NCBI RefSeq assembly: GCF_018687715.1
Contig: NC_056756.1
Coordinates: 33,455,980 to 33,519,979, forward strand
DNA length: 64,000 bases
Direction of reading: 5' to 3'
Source of the DNA: Carya illinoinensis
Lineage: Eukaryota; Streptophyta; Magnoliopsida; Fagales; Juglandaceae
The position numbers and the translations under genes were made by a program. Position 1 is the stretch's first letter; every line of letters starts with the position of its first letter. Below the pieces are notes generated by a model, which worked only from the letters and a program-made list of their open reading frames with translations, had not been told where the DNA came from and did no database searches. Below, one piece after another: positions 12,441-22,828 of this stretch.

Positions 12441-12450
12441 ATCATTTCTC

Positions 12451-12710
12451 TATAAATACAAAGAGCAGCCATGAAGTCTCTTGAGTTGTTGTTAGAGCCT
12501 CTCCTGCTGCCTTCTCCGTTCAACGTACGGTGCTCTGACTTATTCCTTCCCGCTTTATTCCACTACATGCTGTTTGTTTGTTTGTTTTATTGCGAAAATT
12601 GGTCTTTTCTTTTGGAGATCTGATCTGTGTTCGTTTTGATCTACATCTTTCGTTGGATATCCGCAGGTTTAGATTTTGGTGGAAAAGAACAAGACCAAAC
12701 AGGTTGAGAA
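12451..12710 (+). promoter_or_regulatory. ACLA core promoter, 5' UTR and 5' UTR intron
   Basis: A TATAAATA box lies at 12451-12458, which places transcription start near 12480. The leader contains an intron from the donor CAAC|GTACGG (GT at 12525) to the acceptor CCGCAG (12661-12666), rich in T as plant leader introns usually are. The leader resumes at 12667 and reaches the start codon at 12711. Confidence 0.7.
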
Positions 12711-15700
12711 ATGGCACGCAAGAAGATCAGAGAGTACGACTCCAAGAGGTTGTTGAAGGAGCACTTCAAGAGGCTCTCCGGCAGAGACTTACCGATTAAA
12801 TCGGCACAGGTGAGTCGCTGAGATTGCTGCAAGTTTTCGATTTCCCGCTGAGCTGTATGAAATTATAACCATATGATGTTTGAGAAAACTTTTATTTCAA
12901 CTAGTCTTCCATAATTTCTTTTTTCATTTCTTTTAAATCAGGAATATACAATTTCCTTTCTTTAATTGTTTCTCTACGATTATAGGTTATGCTATTGAAA
13001 CCTAATTCCCTGTTTGTTTTTTTGCGTTTATGTTTATGCCTTAGGTCACCCAATCAACCGATTTTAATGAACTAGCACAGAATGAACCTTGGCTTTTATC
13101 GACAAAACTTGTGGTGAAACCAGATATGTTGTTCGGAAAGCGTGGAAAGAGCGGTTTGGTTGCCTTGAATCTTGATTTGGCTCAAGTTTCTGCTTTTGTC
13201 AAGGAGCGCCTTGGCAAAGAGGTGTTTACTACTTCTTTTGTCCCGACTTTCTTCATTTGAGTAATTATGTTTTATCAACCGTTTACGCTGTTAACTACTA
13301 TCGATTTTGGCTAAATCACTAGTGGCGTCTGCAGGGATTGTTTCATTCCTTTTAACGAATTCGAGTGTTTGCATATATTTATCCATATTTAATTTACAGG
13401 TAGAGATGGGTGGATGCAGAGGACCTATTACGACATTCATCGTTGAACCTTTCATCCCGCACAACGAAGAGTTTTACCTTAACATCGTCTCAGAACGTCT
13501 AGGGAACAGCATTAGCTTTTCAGAATGTGGAGGAATCGAAATCGAAGAGAACTGGGATAAGGTACTTATTTAAATTCAGTACTCGGAAGCACTTTTTGAA
13601 TTTTTGTAATTGTACTTTCTCTGTGGTTTCTTGAATTCTTTCACTCTTAAAAACTCCATAATTTACGAAGGAAAGTATATACTTTATGCAGGTTAAGACT
13701 ATATTTGTCCCAACAGGAGTATCTCTTACCTCAGAATTATGTGCTCCACTTGTGGCAACCCTTCCTTTGGAGGTAATTGCAGTAGATGATTTTGCTTAAT
13801 GCGTGGCCAAACTTTTTGTATTGAATTTCACTCTTACTGCTTATAGATACTAGCATTAGCTCAGACTTGAAAATTTTAATGACAATTTTTTTTTTTTGTG
13901 TATCCAGATCAAAGTGGAGATTGAGGACTTTATCAAAAGCGTTTTTGCTCTATTTCAGGGTAAAAGAAAAATATTTTGCAAATCAATGATATGCTATATT
14001 TACGAATATGAATTTGCTCGACCTATGAACTATGGAGTTAACAGTTTTAGTTTTTGTGTGCCAGACCTGGACTTCACTTTCCTAGAGATGAATCCATTCG
14101 CATTGGTCAACGGAAAGCCTTATCCTTTAGATATGAGAGGCGAGTTGGATGATACGGCTACTTTCAAGAACTTCAAGAAGTGCGTTCCATTTTCTTTATT
14201 AATGGTTGAATTTGCTCTTAGTTTTGTCACAAAACAAAGAATTCCTGCAAATCAATACCTTTTAGTGCACAGCCTCCCGCCTTTAATCTCATTTTACATG
14301 ACTTGATTTTTCAGGTGGGGAAATATTGAATTTCCATTGCCATTTGGAAGAGTTATGAGTCCTACAGAGACCTTTATTCATGGACTGGATGAAAAGGTAA
14401 GAGTGGTGCCATAGCTTGTATCTCTAATCTGATTCCACCTACTAATCATCTCATTGAAAACAAAATTTAAACAAGAATAACTTTTTCTTTCATCTCTCTC
14501 TCTCTCTCTCTCTCTCTAAGAAACTTGAGATTGTTGTCTGTTGCTGAAATATGTCTACCACTACTACATTTGGATTAAATGGTCGTTATTTTCCCCCCAT
14601 GATGTTGGATAATTATTTGAGTCTAAGGGCATGTTTGGATGCTTGGAATATCTCATAATTTTGTGAATAGTAGTGAAATAGCTTGTGAAAATGTTTTATT
14701 GGGTTTTGGGAAGGAAGAGAGAAAAAGTTGAATAAAAATATTATAAAGTTAAAAATTGTTTGAATATAATTTTTTAATATTATTTTTGTTTTGAAGTTCG
14801 TAAAAGTTGTATTGATTTTCTATTTGAATAATGATAAGGTAATGATTAGATGAAAATGTAGAAAAATTTAAATTGAAAAGTGTTTTATATTTGAGTGATG
14901 TTTGGGTATGAAATTATGAGAAGTTTTAAGAATTTTGAGAATTCTCATAGTGTCCAAACATGCCCTTAGTTTTTCTTAATGTATATCTTTTGGTTTCCAC
15001 AACTCGTGACTTTTTAGTTTTGTAACCAATGGATTTATTGAGATTATGGAATTTTAGCTGAAACTTAAAAAGCTTATTAGTTATGACTACTGATGGGTAG
15101 AGTTGAGTTCCTTTGGCACACCATAAAGGTTTCTTGGTCCACTTGAGCAAAGTTTGTGAGTTTTTCTCTCACTAAATTACAAACATAAGGGAAAGGAAAG
15201 AAAAAGCTTAAGGTACTCAGCAAAATTTTGTAGATCAAGATGTTAACATTGACGCTCTATTTTAGGTTCTATTTTTTGCAAAATGTTAAGAGACATGCTA
15301 ATATTAAGTTCAAGGCATTTATAGTCATCTTGGCTTTGGGATGTTTCACTCTAAAAGTTACAGTGTCTCAAATCTCATTATCTCTATATTGTTTGTATTC
15401 ATATTTTCTCAGTGAATCACATTGCTACCCGTCTTTATGAGTATCTTACTAAGTTCATTAATTAATGAGAACTTAATTTATTTTTTGCTTCTTGCAGACA
15501 AGTGCGTCATTGAAATTCACGGTTTTGAACCCAAAAGGACGAATTTGGACTATGGTAGCTGGAGGAGGTGCTAGTGTCATCTATGCAGATACGGTGTGGC
15601 TCTCTTTGTTTGGAACTAGAACTCTTCTTAACGGGAGTGTGACTATAATAATTTTCAACATTTTTTACTTTAGCATAAAGTTTTTGGGTGCTGATCATTA

Positions 15701-16381
15701 CTGCTTAATCCAGGTTGGAGATCTTGGCTATGCTTCTGAGCTTGGAAACTATGCAGAATATAGTGGAGCTCCCAAGGAAGAGGAAGTGTTACAGTATGCC
15801 AGAGTTGTAATTGATGTAAGGACATACCAGCTACTCTTTTCAGTGTTGTGTTACTACCATGTCAAATGAAAATATAAACTCTGGTACTTCACCGGCTTGA
15901 TTTGCCCCCTTAAAATTACATAAATATATCACAGGGACCGCATTTGAATTTGTGTTCCTTCTGAATTTCATTATATCTTCCATGTGGCTAACAATTAATC
16001 TCATCGTTCCTCTACAGTGTGCAACTGCTGATCCTGATGGCCATAAGAGAGCCCTTGTAGTTGGAGGAGGAATAGCTAACTTCACCGATGTTGCAGCTAC
16101 GTTTAATGGTATAATCCGTGCTTTGAAGGAGAAGGTGAGCTCATCCTTGAAAAAACTTAACTTAGTTTGTCTCTATTCCTTTTCTGTAGTAAGACTAATT
16201 CATTGTTGAGTGTTCATAAATCAGGAGTCTAAACTTAAAGCAGCAAGGATGCAGATATATGTGAGGAGAGGAGGTCCTAACTACCAGAGTGGCCTTGCAA
16301 AAATGCGGGCACTTGGACAGGAAATCGGAATCCCAATCGAGGTACTAATATCTATAACAACACCACCACACCCCACACCCC

Positions 16382-16415
<34 letters not shown>

Positions 16416-16602
16416 AGCTTTGTTTTGATGTATGAACCCGCAAAAATTGACCTTGAACAAGCGTTATGGTAATATTAGCATATTCAAAAGAGGAACATCT
16501 AAACATCTTTGTTCCAATTTTCTCTCATAGGTTTATGGCCCCGAAGCAACAATGACCGGAATATGCAAACAGGCGATTGAGTGTATCACTGCAGCTGCAT
16601 AA
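12711..16602 (+). CDS. ACLA: ATP-citrate synthase (ATP-citrate lyase) subunit A
   Basis: Subunit A of the heteromeric cytosolic ATP-citrate lyase, which makes acetyl-CoA for cytosolic lipid, wax and flavonoid synthesis together with subunit B. Coding exons: 12711-12809, 13045-13221, 13400-13561, 13692-13772, 13908-13959, 14065-14179, 14315-14396, 15498-15593, 15714-15815, 16018-16134, 16225-16341 and 16531-16602. All introns are GT-AG. The frame closes exactly to 423 aa, the Arabidopsis ACLA length. Seen: start [21 protein letters not shown]-grasp-type N-terminal part with [11 protein letters not shown] and [14 protein letters not shown]; citrate-binding part with [19 protein letters not shown] and [20 protein letters not shown]; end AIECITAAA. 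The catalytic histidine is expected on subunit B. A MITE lies in intron 7 and a 32-C run in intron 11. The gene appears intact. Confidence 0.98.
14494..14518 (+). repeat. (CT)n microsatellite in ACLA intron 7
   Basis: An uninterrupted CT tract of about 24 bp downstream of exon 7. Confidence 0.85.
14626..14966. mobile_element. MITE in intron 7 of ACLA
   Basis: A 341-bp element with perfect 14-bp terminal inverted repeats AGGGCATGTTTGGA / TCCAAACATGCCCT is flanked by TA on both sides (14624-14625 and 14967-14968). The interior is AT-rich and non-coding. The TA duplication fits a Tc1/mariner or related origin, although the terminal sequence is not the classic Stowaway one. It accounts for roughly a third of this intron. 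Confidence 0.85.
16383..16414 (+). repeat. 32-base poly(C) run in ACLA intron 11
   Basis: An unbroken C run follows a CCACACCCCAC stretch, about 40 bp downstream of the exon 11 donor. Such tracts can form i-motif or G-quadruplex structures, and they are error-prone in sequencing, so the exact length is doubtful. Confidence 0.8.
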
Positions 16603-16800
16603 ATAATTCTTGAAGATTTTATCTCTGTTGTGTTTTTCATTTTTGTGGCAAGTTTCAGGTGTCTTGTTAAATCTTCCATCTTCGGTATACCAGAAACCTT
16701 GGGGAAATGTAATTTCTTATATTAATGTGCCAAAAATAATGGTGTCTGAGAATTATAGATGTAATCTGTGTAATGGGATTGTCATCCCATAATAAAGAGC
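16603..16800 (+). terminator. ACLA 3' UTR with poly(A) signal
   Basis: U-rich 3' UTR after the TAA at 16600-16602. A canonical AATAAA occurs at 16791-16796. The transcript end is expected 15-30 bp further on. Confidence 0.6.
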
Positions 16801-17637
16801 TTAGACTGATCCACCTAATTTGTCTCTCTTGGGTTACATATAACTGATTTTTTTTCCCCCGTCACTGATCAGTTGTTGTAATGAATGTGCGAGACATCTT
16901 CCATGCAAAGTGTGAGTTAAAAATGGCAGTCTTCTTTTGTTCCCTTTTATTTTCTCTTTTTCCTAGAAAACAAGCACAATGATGTGGTTAAAATATAGAG
17001 TTCTACTCAGCAATCCTACACCATATACATGCATGCTAAAAAAAATAAAAAATAACAGTAGGTGTATAGTGTTGGGATGTTGAATAGAAATTTTCTAAAA
17101 TATATTGGTTTGGACTTGATTGAATAATTTCAGCTCACCAAATTGTGGTGCAACATGTATTATTAATAGGAATCAATTATAGTGTTTGAATAGGAGTCTA
17201 AGAGGTACTAATAGACAATGAGATAGATAGAGCATAGCTATACGAGACTCATTACCAAGCCTAACTATGTTACATTAGGTTAATCTTCTGGTTGGTCTAT
17301 ATCCTGTACATCAGCTGTGTTGCCGTGTTTGACAGGATCTTTAGGAGAGTCCTTTAACATAGTCTGCAACAAATGCTATAACCTATAACCGAGGTCTTGA
17401 TTTGTCTATCATCTCCATTCCATTGGTCCTGCATTCAGCCCGTGCGGTACATGACCTGTGCAAGCGGAATCCTCGAACAAATCAACAGCTCACATTGGGC
17501 GCTTTGATCTACTCTACCCTTACAAGACTCGGACCCCCTCCCCAGCCTAGTTGAAGACTCCTCACTTTTACACACATCCTCTCCAATTCAAACCTCTGCC
17601 TCTCCCTAGGACACTGAATCCCTAGCCCCTAGGAGTC
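16801..17637. other. Intergenic, no gene recognised
   Basis: Mixed composition. The GC-richer part at 17200-17640 may be a decayed LTR or old coding debris, but I saw no conserved motif. Confidence 0.4.
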
Positions 17638-18290
17638 TATGGTTATCAGTCCGGACTGGAAAATCCAAACTGCACCGAACGGTTCCGATTGGTCCAGAAA
17701 CCACCAATAAGTTTACCAGTCGGCGTCGGTCTCCTAGCTTTGGATTTTCGGTTTTTGGTTCGGTTCCGTATGGTTTTCTCCCTCCAAATTGGACCAGACT
17801 GACAAAACTACGTAAGCTTTTAATAATGTTTATTTATTTAAGTATTTTATGTAGTAGTTATATAACTTAATTATATTTTCATCTAATCTATGATCATGGA
17901 CCATATAAAATGTTAGATATACTATTAAACTAAATATTAACCGGCTATTTTTTAGTTGGCTAAATAAATAGTGTTTATTAATTGTTAAGTAGGGCCTTTA
18001 TAAAAAAAGTAATCCATTTTGCACACAGCACCCTCACACGCAACACACCATCATTTTTGAAATATAAAATAGAAGGGAGTAAAATAATAAATTCACATTT
18101 TTCAATAGTGTGAAAAAGTGTGAGGCTGCTGAGTATATTTTCCCTTTTGCACGGGCCCGAACAAATAGATCAATTAGACCAACCAGACCAATAAATAACA
18201 ATTTGGCCCGATTTAGAGGTACCATTGGTTCGGTCCAAAAATGCCCATTTCAGACTGACCGGACCAATTACAATCCTACTAGCTCCTAAC
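17638..18290. mobile_element. Possible second GGTCCGG-rich non-autonomous DNA transposon
   Basis: Starts with GGTTATCAGTCCGGACTGG and ends with a rough inverse (TGACCGGACCAATTACAATCC). Both ends carry GGTCCAGACC-type motifs like those at the ends of the 1706-4258 element, with AT-rich sequence between. The inverted match is imperfect and I could not define a target duplication, so the boundaries are tentative. Confidence 0.4.
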
Positions 18291-18405
18291 AAACCTTTAG
18301 CTCCCACCATTACTACCGTGCCAACCGCCATCCCACGTCTCGGGATCACTTGCTCTTGGAATAATATATCTCAACCCAAACCCTATAATGATGCATTTGT
18401 CCAAT

Positions 18406-18578
18406 GAGCAATGCTACATACAGTCGTAAAATTGCAAACGTTACGCAATTGCTTTGAAAAAGAGTGGGGTCCACAATTAAAAAGTTAATTTTTTTTTCAT
18501 ATGGGTCCCATATTAATTCATTTTTTTCAAAGCGACTGCACGCCGTTTGCACAACCACGACTGCAAATATCATTTCTC
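18406..18578. mobile_element. MULE-type MITE, copy 2, with 9-bp target duplication
   Basis: A 173-bp element from GAGCAATG to CATTTCTC has imperfect inverted ends. It is flanked by perfect 9-bp direct repeats TTGTCCAAT (18397-18405 and 18579-18587). The interior shares TTTGAAAAAGAGTGGGGTCC and AAAGCGACTGCA with the minus strand of the 4463-4628 copy. Confidence 0.85.
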
Positions 18579-18655
18579 TTGTCCAATACTCATTGTCCAA
18601 AGCCCTCCTCGACGAGATTGAATCTACAAATACCGAACCCACTTACTAGTTAGGT

Positions 18656-18805
18656 TTGAGTATCAAGAATACTCTACTACTATTTATTATTTTATTACTA
18701 TTTTTTTTACTTTTTATTATTATTCATTATATTTCACTACTATTCAATATTCTATTACTACTTTTTTACTATTATGTACAACTCTTTTTAACACTTCTCA
18801 CTACC
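18656..18805. mobile_element. Degenerate MITE related to 10163-10335
   Basis: T-rich mirror of the 10163 element: repeated ACTACTATT motifs, ending CACTACCCAAATGGACC. Ends and duplication are not resolved. Confidence 0.4.
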
Positions 18806-20053
18806 CAAATGGACCTAAATCACCGTAGTGTCGTCCGCCATAAACAAGAAGTTTGATGCAATTTTAATATATAGCCGTGAAATCGTACAAGGTTTATAGA
18901 ACCGTGAAACCATCCCATCCACTAACCCGTAGGAGTCCATTTGTGAATTTATATTTAGAATTATATATATGGTTGTTCAAAGAATACATGACATATAGGG
19001 TCAATTCCTCCAAAAATTATATCCTTTACGCAGTTTTTTTTTTCAGGGTTTGACTTTGACTGGACTCAAAATATTAAATAGAAAAAATAACAATAAAAAT
19101 ATTAACAGAAAGGAAGGTCAGCACAACACAAAGGAATTAGAATGATTCATTCAACTCTAAATATATAAAGAGAAACACTAAATCCACCGAGAGATGGTCT
19201 CTAATATGTGTCCCGATTCTCCATTTTTTTTTTTTTTTAACTCAGTGTTTAAAAAAGTATTTTTTAGTGATGTTGTGAATTTTTTTATTTTGAAATAAAA
19301 AAATATTAAAATATAAAACATATCAATGAAAAAAATAAAAACTTAAAAAAAAATTATTCTTTCTCAAGACGGAACTCGTGCTAAATCCTGCTCATGTATA
19401 AATATTAGATGATGTCTTTGAAAAGTTGTAATAATAATAATAATAATAATAATTGTTGTCGTTCTAAAAGTTGAAGTCCGTATTGAACGCCATCGTCACG
19501 GCCACGAAACATTCACGCATCACGTTTTTCAGGACGGCAGATTTCTACAGTATAATAATATGTCAAGGCTTCTAATAATAGGGTCTGTTGAATTTTGTTC
19601 GGTCAAAATTAGCACCTCACCTATTCAGGCCTCCTGCTTTAGTGTTATTTTTGGGAGGAAAAAGTTGGCCAACTCATTCCAATTTCAGTCTCCTGCTGAT
19701 CATTTCAACACATATGTCACGCCTGACCCAAAAAAGCCTAAAGGCAAGAAAGAAAATTAAAGAAAACAGCTAGCTCCTGACTTTTGTTAGTTGTGGCCGC
19801 GTATTTAACAACTTAATATAGGACTCAAGGTATGTTTCATAACCACCATTTTCGAATCACGCTGAGCTCTTGTAAAAGAGAAGAGTGTGAAGGTAAGGTG
19901 TGTTCGTGATAACTCCAAGGTCACATACAAAAAGGGTAATGATCCCTTCCATCTGTTCAACAACGCATTTACAACCTGCACCAACGTGGCTTTCTTTTTA
20001 ATTTTTTAATACCAACTTTTAAGCCCACGTCAAAGCAGCACTCTTTTCTCTCA
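18806..20053. other. Intergenic, no gene recognised
   Basis: AT-rich intergenic sequence with a (TAA)n microsatellite near 19430-19452. Two overlapping short ORFs at 19560-19773 show no family motif. Confidence 0.45.
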
Positions 20054-20062
20054 TTGATTTAA

Positions 20063-20130
20063 GAGTATTGCTATACTTAAGCCTCTACAGTAACTTATAC
20101 CGCATTCTGCCAACGTGTAATTTTTTTTTT
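20063..20130 (+). repeat. Left terminal inverted repeat of MULE 1 (FAR1 side)
   Basis: Pairs with the reverse complement of 31918-31985 at roughly two-thirds identity by eye, and begins directly after the 9-bp duplication. Confidence 0.7.
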
Positions 20131-20221
20131 TAATGCTACAGTACAACGACAGCTTTTTACGCTAGAAAGTGAAATTATTATATGCTACAGTAAACGCAAA
20201 TGGGTTTTACACTATCCAGCA

Positions 20222-21332
20222 TTGAATAATCATTTGGGTTTTGAAAATCTGCTGCTCCCTCCAATGTTGCTCCTCTCGCTCGCCGAACCGAGAATCCTCT
20301 GCCGGCTGCCGAACGAAGTTGCTCGTACTGTCTGGTGTGCCGGCTGCCAAACCTGTTGCCTTCTGCCGTCTGTCGTCTGCCGCTTGAGGTCTGCGATTCT
20401 GTGAGGTAAATATTGAGCTGTCCGTGTCCAGTTTAGCCATCCTCAGTTTGTGGTTCTTCAGGCAAAGTGGTTTAGATGGCTTCTGATTTGCATTGATAGG
20501 AAGAGTATAGTGCGATTAAGTTTGGGTTGTGATAATGGATTTTAATTTTTTTTTTTTGTTGGATTCCGAGAGGCATTTACTAGGTTTGGGTTTTTCTCAA
20601 ATTTGTAGGTAAATGGATAGAAAAGATAAGATTAAGAAGAAAATATTTGCTATATTTTCAACTCAAAGACAAAATTAATTCACATAGAACTAAAATACAT
20701 GAGTATCAATTTCTGTAGAAATTTTATCTTCTAAGCCCTTTTACCATTTATGCTCTTATATTTCCAAATTAAGTACTGTCATATGGGTATCAATTTTGAT
20801 TGAGGTTGAGATTGTGGTGTGAAATTATGGAGTGGATTATGATATTTTGGCATGAATTCGGATAGTAGTGGTATGGTATGTTGATTGTGGGGTTAGATTA
20901 TGGCTTGAATTCTTATGAGATATGGATTAATTTTTTTTTTGGTTTTGGTTTCAGATATGAATTATTCTAAGATTGTGATTAATTATGGATTGAATTATGT
21001 TGATTTTGGTATTTGATTGTGGCTTGAAGATTGTGATTTAATATGGCTTTGAAGATTGTGATTTAATATGGCTAGTGCGATTAATTAATTCGCTAAACTC
21101 AAATTGCCTAGTATGTAATGCTAAAAACCCAAAATCTAAAAAAAAAAAAAAAAAAATACAGATCTATAGTTGCACTTCCCAGCCTGTAAAATCAATTACT
21201 AAATTCTAATCATTGTAGACATAACTAATTAATGTTTAGGACTTCACATTACTATGAAATCTTTATTCTAACTGTATGTGGAGCTGCGTTTTTGTGATGC
21301 ATTTATTAATTAGTTATTCTAATTTATTATAG
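20222..21332 (+). promoter_or_regulatory. Probable 5' leader exon and leader intron of the MULE 1 transposase gene
   Basis: A GC-richer leader-like stretch (about 20230-20405) ends in a good donor, GTGAG|GTAAAT (GT at 20406-20407). The next acceptor, TTATTATAG at 21324-21332, lies four bases before the first coding ATG at 21337. A long T-rich leader intron of about 930 bp is therefore likely. MULE 2 shows the same arrangement. Confidence 0.5.
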
Positions 21333-21641
21333 CATTATGGACAAAGAAGAAGATAAAAGGCCACCCAGGCCTTCTACACCAATTCCACCAACTCAGATAT
21401 GATACATTGGTCATTCATAAAAGGCATGTGTCTTGATTCCAACTAGTTAATGTATTTTTATTTGTGTATTGTAGGGATATTATGGTCCAGGAAGTACTTA
21501 CTACCCGCCATTTATAATGCATCCAAATGCATTTCCTAATTCATACACATACGTGGGGTAGCCAGGTACATAGATTTCTAAACATTAATTTTTTTCCAGG
21601 CAGTTGATTCTTAACCTTTCTAACTCTGTGCTTGATTACAG

Positions 21642-22663
21642 GCACCATCAATGCCACCTTTTCCAGCAACGTTCATTTACCCTCCGTTGACTAGTGCGGA
21701 GGAGTCAGACCGTATGCAACAAATGACCCAGGTATATAGCTTGGCCCGACTTTTCCATTTTACTAATTTGTTGTTTATTACCTGTTATAACACTGTGTCT
21801 TATTATAGTCTTCACCAATGTCACCTTTTCCAACAACGTTCATCTATCCTCCATCTAATAATGCAGAAGAGTCGAGCCGTGTTCCACCAACGAGCCAGGT
21901 ACTTCTTTTAATATCCTGAATTTTGGTACTTGAATATGTGCATTGTTACCAATTCTAACACAGTGCTTGATATAAGCCCCCACCAATGCCACCTTTGCCA
22001 ACAACATTCATCTACTCTCCGTCGACTAATGCTGAGGATTTGGGTCGTGTTCAACAAACGATCCAGGTAGATTGTTGTCTAACCTTTTGATATTTTTTCC
22101 TTAATCTGTTTATTATGCCTTCTAACATCATACACTTTATTACAGACCCCACCAATGCCACCTCCTCCAACAATGTTCATCTACCCTCTCTCGGCAAATG
22201 CGGAAGAGGCGGACGTTGTTCAACAAACGAACCAGGTTAGAAATTTTGTGATTAATTTTTTTTTTTAATAACATTGTTACCCATTTTAATATCGTGCTTG
22301 ATTATAGCCCCCACCAATGCCACCTCTTCCAACAACGTTCATTTACCCTCCGTTGACTAATGCGGAGAAGTCGGACCATGTTCAACCAACGAACCAGGTT
22401 AGAAATTTATTTCATTTTTGTGTGCCGTGTCCTGAATTTTATTTTTTTCATTTATTTTGTTACCCATTCTAACTATGTAATCGATTACAGCCCCCACCAA
22501 TGCCACCTCTTCCAACTCCGTTCATCTACCCTCCGTCGATGACCGCAGAGAAGTCGGGCCTTTTTCAACCTACCAACCAGGTTAGAAAATTACCACTGGA
22601 TTTTTTGTTTTGTTTTTTTTTCCTTACGTTATTTTTTTTTACCCTCGCCATACCTGAATATAG
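21642..22663 (+). repeat. Six-copy tandem array of a 90-nt exon plus short intron (period about 168 bp)
   Basis: Units start at 21642, 21809, 21977, 22146, 22308 and 22491 (spacing 162-183). Each has an exon of exactly 90 nt in phase 0 between an AG acceptor and a CAG|GT donor, plus a 73-93-bp intron. Each exon encodes a 30-residue repeat of the form P-M-P-P-x-P-T-x-F-I-Y-P-P...A-E-x...Q-x-T-x-Q. The start of the main exon (PPPITRPPS, from 22664) looks like a seventh, degenerate start. Introns are similar between units, so whole exon-intron units were duplicated. Confidence 0.92.
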
Positions 22664-22828
22664 CCTCCACCAATAACACGACCCCCATCGGAGGAGTTGA
22701 GAAGCTTTGAAAATTCATCAACTACTCCATCGACTAATGCGACTGATGCGACATTTATAAGTGAAAGTGAAACTAATGTTGGAGGTACGTCCCTTTTTTC
22801 TGAAGAGAATGAAGAATCTGAGGATATA

